The notes: a model not told the origin generated them from the sequence alone. Positions 54,667 through 63,986 are shown, counted from the first letter of the stretch. The stretch: 64,000 bases of DNA from Oceanirhabdus sp942490885 (GCA_942490885.1 CALNYT010000002.1:682001-746000), one strand, 5' to 3'. A program made the numbers and translations.

Positions 54667-55989
54667 ATGGAAAAACAAAAATTAAAGCGTAATATACCTA
54701 TTAGTATTTATCCACCTATTATGTTTTACAATAAAAATGATGTTGAAACAGTGTTTGAGCCTTCGACTAATCAGAATGAATATGCAAATTTGTACATACA
54801 TATACCATTCTGTGCTAAAAAGTGTCATTTTTGCTATTTTACATCATTTTCTGCTGGATATGGTCTAGTAAAAAAATACGTAGATGTACTATGCAAAGAA
54901 ATTGAATATATTTCTTCACAAAGTAGTGTTAAAAACAAGAAAATACATTCCATATACTTTGGAGGGGGGACTCCAACATACCTTTCCATTGAATGTTTGG
55001 ACCAATTATTTCAAGCTATTAAAAGTAATTTTCATTTATCAGAAGATATAGAAATTTGTATGGAAGTTAGACCTGGAAAAGAAGCTACACTGGAAAAACT
55101 AAAATTTCTAAAAGAAGTTGGAGTGAACCGAATTAGCATTGGAGTACAAAGTTTCAGTGATGATGTTTTATTATCAAATGGTAGAAATTGTAGTGTTCAA
55201 GATGTAAATGATTTATTGGACATACTTAATAAATTAGATTTTAATAATATAAATATAGATATTATGTCAGGAATGCTTAGTGAAACAGAAGAGACATGGC
55301 AAAATACCATTCAACGATTGCTTAACATTCAACCTCAAAATTTAACTATATATAAGATGCAACTGTATGAAAATAGTAAACTCACACAATATTGTAAAGA
55401 AAATTCCATACAGCAGATGCCTGAGTCCATGGAGTTAGAGTATACTAAAAAATTCTACAGTGCTTTTATGGAAAATGGATACCAACTTATGTCAAGTACA
55501 TACAGTTTATCTAAAGGTAACAATTTTATTCATAAGTATAGAGAATATAGGAACAATGGGGAAGAATTAATTGCATTGGGACTATCAGCAAATGGATTTC
55601 TAAATGGGTATGTTTATCAGAAAACATATGATATGGAAGCTTATTTAAATGGTGAGTTTAAACCAACAAGTGCATATAAACTTTCAGAAGCAGATGATAT
55701 TCTGAGAGGAATAATTTTGGGATTAAAAAGTGGCAGAGTTAACTGTAAGCAGTTTCAAGAGAGATATAAGGTTGATCCTTATGAGTACTTTAACAAAGAA
55801 TTTAAGGAGTTAGAGGAATTAAAATATGTCAATATTGGAACAGAAGAAATAACAATTTCTTATGATCAGATATTTTATATTGATGATTTATTAAGAATAT
55901 TCTTTATGCCGCAAAGAGTAAAAGATCTTGAGAAAATTATGCTTAATTATAAAAATTTTAATATTAGGAGAAAAAAAAATGAAGATTGA
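54667..55989 (+). CDS. HemN-like radical SAM enzyme
   Basis: 440 residues from ATG 54667 (a GTG at 54661 is also possible). The [4Fe-4S] site is Cys49-Cys53-Cys56 in FCAKKCHFCYF, followed by YFGGGTPTYLS and the HemN-family RISIGVQSFSDDVL. A C-terminal HemN-type domain is present (GLSANGF, RGIILGLKSGRV). In a cluster such proteins are often not coproporphyrinogen oxidases but methylate or cyclise unactivated carbons. The immediate ACP neighbours on both sides suggest an ACP-bound substrate. Confidence 0.88.
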   Translation: MEKQKLKRNIPISIYPPIMFYNKNDVETVFEPSTNQNEYANLYIHIPFCAKKCHFCYFTSFSAGYGLVKKYVDVLCKEIEYISSQSSVKNKKIHSIYFGGGTPTYLSIECLDQLFQAIKSNFHLSEDIEICMEVRPGKEATLEKLKFLKEVGVNRISIGVQSFSDDVLLSNGRNCSVQDVNDLLDILNKLDFNNINIDIMSGMLSETEETWQNTIQRLLNIQPQNLTIYKMQLYENSKLTQYCKENSIQQMPESMELEYTKKFYSAFMENGYQLMSSTYSLSKGNNFIHKYREYRNNGEELIALGLSANGFLNGYVYQKTYDMEAYLNGEFKPTSAYKLSEADDILRGIILGLKSGRVNCKQFQERYKVDPYEYFNKEFKELEELKYVNIGTEEITISYDQIFYIDDLLRIFFMPQRVKDLEKIMLNYKNFNIRRKKNED

Positions 55990-56251
55990 TGAAATTCAAG
56001 CTAAATTATTTGAAGCACTTTATGAGTGTAGTTTTTATGAAGATATCAAAAATAAGTTTCAAATAGATATTGATGCTAAAACTTCCTTTTTTGATACTAT
56101 AAAGATTGAATCCATACAGTTATTGGAATTTATTATCCATATTGAGAAAATTCTAGGCCAAAGTATAGACTTCGAAAAACTAGCGATTGAGAATTTTGAT
56201 ACAATAGAGAAATTATCCGTATCACTATTTGAAATAGGTATGTGTTCATGA
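55979..56251 (+). CDS. Acyl carrier protein 4 of the biosynthetic cluster
   Basis: 90 residues from ATG 55979, overlapping the radical SAM gene by 11 bp, with TTAGGAG 8 nt upstream. Carrier-protein helices with the site Ser45 in the variant FFDTIKIESIQLLEFII. The overlap on both sides ties it to the radical SAM protein and the methyltransferase. Confidence 0.8.
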   Translation: MKIDEIQAKLFEALYECSFYEDIKNKFQIDIDAKTSFFDTIKIESIQLLEFIIHIEKILGQSIDFEKLAIENFDTIEKLSVSLFEIGMCS

Positions 56252-57030
56252 ATAATATGATTTATGATCGAATGTACTCAATGTTTCAGTGCTTTATTGA
56301 ATATTCACTAAAGAATAATCTTTTTGATTCAAAAGATTTTATTTCATATTGTAATGAATTTGATATACGGAATTCTGAAAAAATATTCAGCCGTGATGAA
56401 AGTGCAGCACAATCTATAAATCATGAGATGCATCCAAATGGTTCACAAGCTACATTACAACTAGCAACTATAGCGGGTATTCATGAAAATTCATATGTTT
56501 TAGATGCTGGTTGCGGACACGGAGGAGCATCAAGAATACTAGCTACAAATTATCCAGAGGCTAAATTTATCGGGATTGATAAGGATCATTTGCGTGTTAT
56601 AGATTCAATATTTAGAACAAAAAAAACAAATATAAATAATCTTGAATATAGGCAAGATGATGCATATAATATGTCTTTTGATGATGAAACATTCGATACA
56701 ATTATAAGGCAGCACTCTGTATATGGTGGTGATGAACGAATATTTCTTTCAGAATGTTATCGTGTCTTAAAACCAAAAGGACGGATAGCTTTCCAAGGTG
56801 TTTTGTGTATGAAGTCATTCAAAAAGGAAAAAATGTATATGGATGATTATTCATATACTGAATATTGCAAATTGCTAAGTGATTCAGGATTTAAAATTCT
56901 CAAAGTCGAAACAGAGGATTCAACGAAAGAATTAATGGAAAGTGTAGAAAAAACAAATCGAAGTTATTTTGAACTTGTGAAAAATGGAATTTTAATTGGA
57001 ATTAAACTGGTTGCTGAAAAATCGGAATAG
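56248..57030 (+). CDS. SAM-dependent methyltransferase
   Basis: 260 residues from ATG 56248 (ATGA overlap with ACP 4). Class I Rossmann methyltransferase with motif I VLDAGCGHGGASR, the acidic FIGIDKD at strand 2, and YRQDDAYNMSFDDETFD before IIRQHSVYGG. It resembles the UbiE/sterol C-methyl group (LKPKGRIAFQGV). It could methylate carbon or oxygen of the product; substrate unknown. Confidence 0.88.
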   Translation: MNNMIYDRMYSMFQCFIEYSLKNNLFDSKDFISYCNEFDIRNSEKIFSRDESAAQSINHEMHPNGSQATLQLATIAGIHENSYVLDAGCGHGGASRILATNYPEAKFIGIDKDHLRVIDSIFRTKKTNINNLEYRQDDAYNMSFDDETFDTIIRQHSVYGGDERIFLSECYRVLKPKGRIAFQGVLCMKSFKKEKMYMDDYSYTEYCKLLSDSGFKILKVETEDSTKELMESVEKTNRSYFELVKNGILIGIKLVAEKSE

Positions 57031-57058
57031 CATATGTCTATTATAAGGAGGAATGAAT

Positions 57059-57901
57059 ATGATTGATATGCATATTCACACGACAGAGTCTGATGGCAAC
57101 ACCACAATGGAGAATTTATTACAATATTGTATACAAAAAAGGATAAAAGTAATTGGAATAACAGATCATTGGAAAACAAAGAGATATTCTGAAGACTTCT
57201 ATGTAAGTGATATTAACGAGTATTTAAAACGGTGTCATCAATTAAAGGAAGCTGCCAATAAACATGGTATTCAAGTTTTTGCAGGTCTTGAAGTTGATTT
57301 TACAGAGAAATATGGATTTCTCATTGATGATGATGATTTAGAGAAATTTAACCAATTAGATTTTATTTTGTTTGAGTATGTGAATACAGAAAATGAAACA
57401 TGGGGTGCTGTTAACGGAAAATCAATAGACTCTTTATTTGAAATAAGAGATTATCTAACGATACCAGTAGGTCTTGCGCACAATGATTTTTATGAAAACT
57501 TTAAAAATAATTATGAGGATATTATTAAAAAAATGAGTGAAAAAGATATATTCTTGGAATTATGTGAGGGTGAACAACTTGGTAAGGAAAAAGTTAATGC
57601 ATTATCGCTTAAAAAATTGTTAACACTCAAGAAGAATTTGAGTGATTTGGATGTTTATAAATCTAAAGCGTCGATTGTAAGAAAGAAGCATATGAGAAAT
57701 GACATGTTTTATTTTGAACATTTTCCATCTTGCATGTGGGAGCTAATTAAAGAGTATAGATTACCGCTTTCTGTTAGCACTGATAATCATAGTGGGAGGG
57801 ATATTGGAGATCACCTTAGAGCCGATGAATATTTAAATAAGTATCAATTGCATGATCAATTGATATTGGAGATAGGGGGAGCGTATGAATCTAATTTGTA
57901 A
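57059..57901 (+). CDS. PHP-domain phosphoesterase
   Basis: 280 residues from ATG 57059, 7 nt after AAGGAGG (an ATG at 57053 is too close). The metal-binding start MIDMHIHTTESDG, VIGITDHWK, GLEVDF, AHNDF and STDNHSGRD match the histidinol-phosphatase-like PHP family. Likely removes a phosphate from an intermediate or the final product. It overlaps the next gene by 17 bp, hinting that the two act together on a phosphorylated compound. Confidence 0.85.
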   Translation: MIDMHIHTTESDGNTTMENLLQYCIQKRIKVIGITDHWKTKRYSEDFYVSDINEYLKRCHQLKEAANKHGIQVFAGLEVDFTEKYGFLIDDDDLEKFNQLDFILFEYVNTENETWGAVNGKSIDSLFEIRDYLTIPVGLAHNDFYENFKNNYEDIIKKMSEKDIFLELCEGEQLGKEKVNALSLKKLLTLKKNLSDLDVYKSKASIVRKKHMRNDMFYFEHFPSCMWELIKEYRLPLSVSTDNHSGRDIGDHLRADEYLNKYQLHDQLILEIGGAYESNL

Positions 57902-58217
57902 AGGTAAATCTGTTACACAAGGTGTTACCATCGGTAAAATATTAGTAGTTTCTGAATGTGATAATAATTTTGATAAAATAGACAAAAGATGTATCATTTT
58001 GATTGATAATAGTTGTCCAATCTATGCTATTGCAATTATGAATGCTGGTGGAGTTATTATCAAAGAGGGGGGAGTTTTAGCGCATTCTTGTTTATTGGCA
58101 ATGGAAATGGGGATACCGTGCATTACGCAGGTTGGCAAAAACACATCAATAGAAAATGGGAAAACAGTTTTACTAGATGCGGGGGCAGGAGAGGTATATG
58201 AGCACGGCGAATTTTAA
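57885..58217 (+). CDS. Stand-alone PEP-utilising enzyme mobile domain
   Basis: A 110-residue protein that is almost nothing but the swivelling phosphohistidine domain: MNAGGVIIKEGGVLAHSCLLAMEMGIPCI, with the phospho-acceptor His67. In known enzymes it is fused to ATP-binding and PEP- or substrate-binding domains (PEP synthase, rifampin phosphotransferase); here no partner domain is seen, unless the next, unrecognised protein supplies it. It overlaps both neighbours (17 and 20 bp). Confidence 0.82.
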   Translation: MNLICKGKSVTQGVTIGKILVVSECDNNFDKIDKRCIILIDNSCPIYAIAIMNAGGVIIKEGGVLAHSCLLAMEMGIPCITQVGKNTSIENGKTVLLDAGAGEVYEHGEF

Positions 58218-59154
58218 AAAGGCATTGAAGTCTGTTTGGAACTATGGAGAGACTAATTCATGGCCATATAAAATGATAAATTTACCAAAGTCTTTATTAA
58301 ATGATTTTTATGATGATTTTGGAATGGCGTTAGAAAGTGCTTCTCAAAGGCAAGAATATAAAATTGGTCCAACATGTTTTTTTAGGACATTCGATATTTT
58401 AGTAAAAGCGATGGTATATCATAATAAATCAGATAATAAAAAAATAGTACAAAATATGATGTCATTGATTTCTAATATTAAGAGAGAGGATATATTTAAT
58501 GAATCCGGACGTAATTTAATATATACACAAGAGTATGTTAATTCATATTGTAATAGAGCACAAAATTATACAACAGAGATTGGACACAAACTTATTGCAT
58601 TACTAAAATCATACGTTGAACTGCTATATTTTCGTTCTTATGACATTTCACAAGAGATTCATGGTCCTTATTTTCCTGAGCAAAATAGAAATACAGTATT
58701 ATTAGTATGGAGTTATATAAACCTTCGTCCAGTTGAAATAATATCAGAAGCATATATTCTACCATATAAAGAGATTAAATTTGAAATGTTATACACGGAC
58801 GATGTTAATATGCGATTTGATATATATAATCATGTATATCAAGAGGGCAGTAATTTAAAGGATAATCTTTTATCATGCAGTATTCTGATTGACGACCGAC
58901 CAGCTACGCTGACTGAATTGAATGAATTAGAACAGATGCTGATCAGTAAGATTAGATTATTGTATACAGAACGTAAAAATTTAACAGATGAGGATTTTAT
59001 AAAATTATATTCAAAAAATTTATGGTATAAATTGAATCTAATCTCAGATGAAGTGATATATAAAATGGAATCTTCACCATTAAATATGAATCAAGATATA
59101 ATATCTGTTAGTGCAAAAACACCAGATTATCGTATTTTGGATTTATACTTTTAG
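58198..59154 (+). CDS. Unknown cluster protein
   Basis: 318 residues from ATG 58198 (AGGAG 6 nt upstream), overlapping the PEP-mobile gene by 20 bp. Soluble, mostly helical in its first two thirds, with a strand-rich segment near residues 190-230. I recognise no motif. The fixed overlap with the phosphohistidine domain suggests a functional pair, perhaps a substrate-binding partner; this is inference only. Confidence 0.7.
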   Translation: MSTANFKKALKSVWNYGETNSWPYKMINLPKSLLNDFYDDFGMALESASQRQEYKIGPTCFFRTFDILVKAMVYHNKSDNKKIVQNMMSLISNIKREDIFNESGRNLIYTQEYVNSYCNRAQNYTTEIGHKLIALLKSYVELLYFRSYDISQEIHGPYFPEQNRNTVLLVWSYINLRPVEIISEAYILPYKEIKFEMLYTDDVNMRFDIYNHVYQEGSNLKDNLLSCSILIDDRPATLTELNELEQMLISKIRLLYTERKNLTDEDFIKLYSKNLWYKLNLISDEVIYKMESSPLNMNQDIISVSAKTPDYRILDLYF

Positions 59155-59168
59155 AAAGGAGGTGGAAA

Positions 59169-60311
59169 ATGCATATAACATACTATTTTGAATTTTATAT
59201 TCAAAGCTTAATTGAATTTTGGCATAGAACTAATAATAAAACACTTACGCTTCCAGAACATATGCGTGAAAAAAAACTGTTTTTTAAAAGTTTAGAAAGC
59301 CAACAGAATTATAATATATGTATTGAGGACTTGCTTAATAATCTTAAAATACCTCATGATTATTCAGAGTCTGAGAAAGCTTGTGATGAAGATATTGTAT
59401 CCAATTTTTTGCAAGAACACATAATAAATACTAATGTAAATGAATCAAATATTTGTCTTTTGAAAGATAACATTCAAGATAATATTACAAATAAATATAA
59501 AATGCATCCTATGTCATTTATTAATGTGGAATGGAAAGAGTGTCATGGAATAAAATATATGATTTCAGGGGAAATCCCAAATAAGCAGTATATAGTTATA
59601 TTTAATGCATATCATGTAGATTTTGGTATATGGAAAATCTTAAATGCTAATTTGTGTAAGAATTTCAATGTTATTTTTCTTGATGGCAATTATGGAAATT
59701 TAAAGTGTTCAGCAGATGGTATCAATAAAGTTTTGATTAAGGAAGGTATCAAAAAAGCAGTAGCAGTCACGTGGTGCTCAGGCTTTAGAGTATTTTCTAA
59801 TTTTCATAAACACTATCCAAATTATTTTAAGAAAGTTATATCACTCACAGGAAACTATAATCACATCAATGGGGAAGGGAAGTTGTCTGGATTTGAGCAA
59901 ACATTGTTAGCGATATCAAAATTAATTGATGATAGTAATAATTATCAACTAAATAAGATTTTTTCACATTTCTTTTCAAAACAGACGAATAGTTTTTTTG
60001 GTATTCCTGAGGAGGTGTATCCATTAATTTCTAAGCAGTTTACGCATAATGAATACTTAAAACAATACTTAAAAACTGTGGACGAACTTTATAAATATGA
60101 TTTGGGTTATAGTTTGGAAAAGTTGGATATTCCAATGGTAAATATCATTGCTTCCAATGACTCAATTTCTTCCTTTGGTAACAATTGTTTGGTTGATTCT
60201 TTGGTTGATAACTGCTCTAATATTATGTTGAATTTTGCAACACATTGGTGTTTATGGACACATGCTACTCAAATAGCTGAGATTATATTTCGACAAATGG
60301 AGGGATTATAA
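59169..60311 (+). CDS. Alpha/beta hydrolase with Cys nucleophile, possible release or transfer enzyme
   Basis: 380 residues; the N-terminal ~130 are a helical extension, then an alpha/beta-hydrolase core. The nucleophile elbow reads VAVTWCSGFRV, placing Cys203 where Ser normally sits. Asp in IIASNDSISSF and His in FATHWCLWTHA fit as the rest of the triad. Cys elbows occur in thioesterases that make amides, esters or strained lactones rather than free acids. AAAGGAGGTGGAAA precedes the ATG. Chain release from a carrier protein is the likeliest job. Confidence 0.72.
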   Translation: MHITYYFEFYIQSLIEFWHRTNNKTLTLPEHMREKKLFFKSLESQQNYNICIEDLLNNLKIPHDYSESEKACDEDIVSNFLQEHIINTNVNESNICLLKDNIQDNITNKYKMHPMSFINVEWKECHGIKYMISGEIPNKQYIVIFNAYHVDFGIWKILNANLCKNFNVIFLDGNYGNLKCSADGINKVLIKEGIKKAVAVTWCSGFRVFSNFHKHYPNYFKKVISLTGNYNHINGEGKLSGFEQTLLAISKLIDDSNNYQLNKIFSHFFSKQTNSFFGIPEEVYPLISKQFTHNEYLKQYLKTVDELYKYDLGYSLEKLDIPMVNIIASNDSISSFGNNCLVDSLVDNCSNIMLNFATHWCLWTHATQIAEIIFRQMEGL

Positions 60312-61312
60312 TGAAAGATTTTATGCCTAATTTTGCGATAGGATTTAACGGTAAACTTAATGACTTGAAACAAATTATTAATACTGGAGCTAATATCGAA
60401 AGTGTTTATTCAGGTGGACTACCTAATATTATTGCAGGAGGACGTCCTCAATATGCTAATAGCATCGATGAACTTAAAGAGTGCATCTCATTAGCACATG
60501 AGAAAAAAATATTGTATGAGATTGCTTTAAATACTCCTTGCGGAGTAAATGACAAAACAGACAAAAAATGGTGGCAAGAAGTGGAAGATTATTTTAAACT
60601 ACTTGAAGATTGTGGTGTAGACCGAGTGGTTATTAGCCATCCATTTCTCATCAATTTAGTTAAAAGTAAAACAAATATGGAGGTAGCAGTATCAACCATT
60701 TGTGAAGTTACAGAACCCCGTATGGCTAAGTATTATGAGGAAATGGGGGCAGATATATTAATTCCTTCTATGAATATAAATTTTAAATTGGACAAACTTA
60801 GTGCAATAAAACAAACTTTAAAGAATACCAAACTTCGTGTAATGCTTAATGAGCACTGCTTAGGTGATTGTCCATGGCGGCGTTTTCACCATTCTCATTA
60901 TGCTCATTCAAATTATGAAATAGATTATCATATGAATTGTAAGCGAAAGTTCATGAAATCACCGTACTTAAATATTACCAATAATTGCATAAGACCTGAA
61001 GACATGATCCGATATAAGGATATAACAGATAATTTTAAAATTGTAGGAAGGTTAGTGTCTATCTCAACCCTTGTGGAAAGAATTTCAGCATACTCTAGTC
61101 AAACATATAAAGGTAATTACATTAATTTATCTGATGAAAAAATGGCTGATATTATAAAAATACCTAATTATGAGTTAAATGAAATTTTTGATATGAAGAG
61201 TAGGTGTGATTTTAACTGTGATGAGTGTAAATATTGTAGTAAACTATATGATCGTATCACTAAAACCTTAGAGGAACCAAAGAGTGTGAATGTTTATTCA
61301 GACTCAATATGA
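60311..61312 (+). CDS. Peptidase U32-family protein (UbiU/UbiV-like)
   Basis: 333 residues starting on the last base of the previous stop codon. U32 features: VDRVVISHPFLINLV, MEVAVSTICEVTEPRMAKYYEE, then cysteines in EHCLGDCPWRR, MNCKRKF and NNCIRPEDM, and a final CDFNCDECKYC. Such Cys sets bind an Fe-S cluster in UbiU/V and RlhA, which hydroxylate rings without O2. In an anaerobe's gene cluster an O2-independent hydroxylation is an attractive role; peptidase activity is unlikely. Confidence 0.78.
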   Translation: MKDFMPNFAIGFNGKLNDLKQIINTGANIESVYSGGLPNIIAGGRPQYANSIDELKECISLAHEKKILYEIALNTPCGVNDKTDKKWWQEVEDYFKLLEDCGVDRVVISHPFLINLVKSKTNMEVAVSTICEVTEPRMAKYYEEMGADILIPSMNINFKLDKLSAIKQTLKNTKLRVMLNEHCLGDCPWRRFHHSHYAHSNYEIDYHMNCKRKFMKSPYLNITNNCIRPEDMIRYKDITDNFKIVGRLVSISTLVERISAYSSQTYKGNYINLSDEKMADIIKIPNYELNEIFDMKSRCDFNCDECKYCSKLYDRITKTLEEPKSVNVYSDSI

Positions 61313-61389
61313 GAATAATATCTGCCCAAGACAAACTTGTTGGTTTCATCTGTTTTGTGTCTTGTGCTTAGCGAAAGGAATGAACATAT

Positions 61390-62511
61390 ATGAAGCAATA
61401 CTTTGAAATGGATTTTCGTGAACTGGGGACTAAATTTGCAAAAGAATTGAATAAACATGAAACACGGAAAACGTATGATGAAGAATTTGCAGAACTATGG
61501 CAGTGTTGTAAAAGATTTGGTTTGTTTAAGTTAACAAAGGAGAACAGTAAGAACGAAAGAAATACATTAAGTGATATTATAGATCTTATGTATGGAATTG
61601 GATATGGTTCCGAAAATGTGGGTATCACATTTTCGGCAAATGTGCATATTTGGGCATGTATTGAACCTATAAAACGTTTTGCATCAGAAGAAATGAAACG
61701 AAATGTACTCCCAGATTTATATGATGGTATTAAAATTGGTGGACATGCGATCTCTGAGAACGCTGCAGGATCTGATGTATTTAACCTTGAAACTACGTAT
61801 GAAGAAACTGTAGATGGCTATATCATCAACGGAGTAAAAAATTATGTAACGAATGCTCCTTATGCTGATATCTATCTTGTTTACGCACGAAAGAAAGATA
61901 CAAAGGGGTTTAAGTCTATTAGTTGCTTCTTAGTGGAAAAAAACAACTCTGGGTTCAGTGTAGGAGAAAAAATAGAAAAAATGGGAATGAAATATACACC
62001 AATGGCATCTTTGTATCTGAATGACTGTAAGATTAAAAAAAATGCTTTATTGGGTAGAGAAGGTCAAGGTATGTCAATATTTAATTATACAATGGCAAAA
62101 GAACGTCCGTTACTTTTGGCCTTTCAGGTTGGTATTATGGATGCACAGTTACAAAAAAATATACAGTTTTGTAAAATGAGAAAACAAGGTGGAAAGTCTA
62201 TTTTTGAATATCAATCAGTACAAAACAGAATAGCAGATATGGCAGTTAGATTAGAAGCTAGCAAACTATTTTTGAAAGAAATAACGGAACAAATGAGTAA
62301 TAATAAAAATACATATGCGATATCATCAATTGCAAAATTGTATATAAGTGAGAGTTTGGTTAATAATTGCTTGTCATCTATGAAAAATATGGGAACGTTA
62401 GGCTATCTTGCCGAGTATGCGGCAGAACAGCAGCTAAGAGATAGCCTTGGTAGTCTATTTTATTCAGGTACTTCAGATATTCAAAGAAATATAATAGCAA
62501 ATATGATATAA
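61390..62511 (+). CDS. Acyl-CoA/ACP dehydrogenase
   Basis: 373-residue FAD enzyme with the GHAISENAAGSDVFN substrate/FAD region and the C-terminal GTLGYLAEYAAEQQLRD and SGTSDIQRNIIA. The usual catalytic Glu of YEGT is Ser359, but Glu238 in AKERPLLLA sits where isovaleryl-CoA and long-chain dehydrogenases keep their base. It may therefore be active, probably on an ACP-bound branched or aminoacyl chain. It lies 77 bp after the U32 gene. Confidence 0.88.
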   Translation: MKQYFEMDFRELGTKFAKELNKHETRKTYDEEFAELWQCCKRFGLFKLTKENSKNERNTLSDIIDLMYGIGYGSENVGITFSANVHIWACIEPIKRFASEEMKRNVLPDLYDGIKIGGHAISENAAGSDVFNLETTYEETVDGYIINGVKNYVTNAPYADIYLVYARKKDTKGFKSISCFLVEKNNSGFSVGEKIEKMGMKYTPMASLYLNDCKIKKNALLGREGQGMSIFNYTMAKERPLLLAFQVGIMDAQLQKNIQFCKMRKQGGKSIFEYQSVQNRIADMAVRLEASKLFLKEITEQMSNNKNTYAISSIAKLYISESLVNNCLSSMKNMGTLGYLAEYAAEQQLRDSLGSLFYSGTSDIQRNIIANMI

Positions 62512-62520
62512 GGAGGTAGT

Positions 62521-63978
62521 ATGTTATATAATTTATTAAGAAAATCTGCTCAGAATTATCCAGATAATATTGCAGCAGAAGATAAAAGTGGAACAATCAC
62601 ATATAAAGAGCTTTATAATATTAGTCAAGTTATTGGGAAATCGATTTCAGCGAAATTTCAAAGTAATAATGGGGTGATTGGTATTCTTATGGATAAATCA
62701 ATTGATTATCTATCATCAATATTTGGTGTCTTGTTTACCCAAAATGCTTATGTTCCTTTAGATCAAGGAATGCCAATTGATAGATTGAAATATATCCTTA
62801 GAAATGCTGGTATAAGTTATCTAATAACTGATTCAAAACATTATAATCTGGCATGTGAAATATGCGATCAATCTAATGTACTGTTGTTTAATCGGACTGA
62901 ATTTTCTAATCAAGAAATAGAAGGTTATGATACTAATAATGTGAGTGGTTCAGAAGAGAGTTTGGCATATATTTTATATACATCAGGATCTACTGGATTT
63001 CCTAAGGGGATAATGCATACTCATAGAAGTGCTCATGCATTTATTAAATGGGCAACTGAATATTTTCAGGTCAAAGAAAACGATGTTTTTTCATCTCATG
63101 CTCCATTTCATTTTGATCTGTCTATTTTTGATATATATGTATGTATATCGGTTGGTGCTAAACTTTGTATTTTGCCAAAATCAATTTCTAGTTTTCCTGC
63201 ATCATTAATTGAGTTTATCAAAGTTAAACAGATAACTATTTGGTATTCTGTACCATTTATTCTTGTTAGTATGTTTTCGAATGCAAATATGAAAGAAGAA
63301 CCATTTCATAGTTTGCGTACTATTATTTATGCTGGTGAATCTATGTCACTTCAAAATGCTATGAGGATTAAAGATTTGCAACCATGGACAGAAATTTATA
63401 ATCTTTATGGCCCAACTGAAACCAATGTTATTACTTATTATAAATTAGATGAGTTAACTTCTTCGCGGAGTGATCAAGAGATTCCTATTGGATATCCGTG
63501 TCCGTATGCACATATTCGTGTTTTGGATGAACACGGTATTGAGGTGAAAAATGGTGAAATTGGGGAATTAGTAGTAAAAAGCAAATCATTAATGTCTGGC
63601 TATGTTGATAATGGAAGAATAAATCAGAATGATTTTGAATATGCAACAGGAGATATTGTTAAGAAGGAATCTGACAACCTATTTGTCTTTGTAGGAAGAA
63701 AAGATTATATGGCAAAAGTTAATGGTTTTAGGGTTGAGTTAGGGGATATAGAAAATAATATTAAAAAATTTCCGAATATAGATGATTGCTATGTCAAAGT
63801 AAAAAAAGAAAATGGCAGAGATATTATCGAGGTTATGATAGATTCAAAAGATGATATTGATATATTAAAATTGAAGCAATTCATGGCAACGAAAGTACCT
63901 GGTTATATGCTTCCTAATAATTATGTTGTTAGTCATAATTTAGAACGGAATACTCGAGGTAAAATAATTAGGAGGTGA
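62521..63978 (+). CDS. Free-standing amino acid adenylation enzyme
   Basis: 485 residues, the size of DltA-type ligases without a fused carrier domain. Core motifs are present: A3 YTSGSTGFPKG, A4/A5 region FHFDLSIFDIYV with the Asp that usually contacts the alpha-amino group, NLYGPTETNV, the ATP motif YATGD, and Lys481 in NTRGKIIRR. It should activate an amino acid and load a free ACP, most likely ACP 3. AAGGAGGTAGT precedes the ATG. The specificity code cannot be assigned safely. Confidence 0.9.
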   Translation: MLYNLLRKSAQNYPDNIAAEDKSGTITYKELYNISQVIGKSISAKFQSNNGVIGILMDKSIDYLSSIFGVLFTQNAYVPLDQGMPIDRLKYILRNAGISYLITDSKHYNLACEICDQSNVLLFNRTEFSNQEIEGYDTNNVSGSEESLAYILYTSGSTGFPKGIMHTHRSAHAFIKWATEYFQVKENDVFSSHAPFHFDLSIFDIYVCISVGAKLCILPKSISSFPASLIEFIKVKQITIWYSVPFILVSMFSNANMKEEPFHSLRTIIYAGESMSLQNAMRIKDLQPWTEIYNLYGPTETNVITYYKLDELTSSRSDQEIPIGYPCPYAHIRVLDEHGIEVKNGEIGELVVKSKSLMSGYVDNGRINQNDFEYATGDIVKKESDNLFVFVGRKDYMAKVNGFRVELGDIENNIKKFPNIDDCYVKVKKENGRDIIEVMIDSKDDIDILKLKQFMATKVPGYMLPNNYVVSHNLERNTRGKIIRR

Positions 63979-63986
63979 AATGATAA

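Noticed and set aside
54667..55989. Housekeeping coproporphyrinogen dehydrogenase (HemN/HemW)
   Set aside because: The gene lies between two ACP genes that it abuts or overlaps in a biosynthetic run, so a dedicated tailoring role is more likely, though the family assignment stands.
60311..61312. Protease function for the U32 protein
   Set aside because: The Cys pattern and anaerobic cluster context fit the Fe-S hydroxylase-like branch better; no protease motif was seen.
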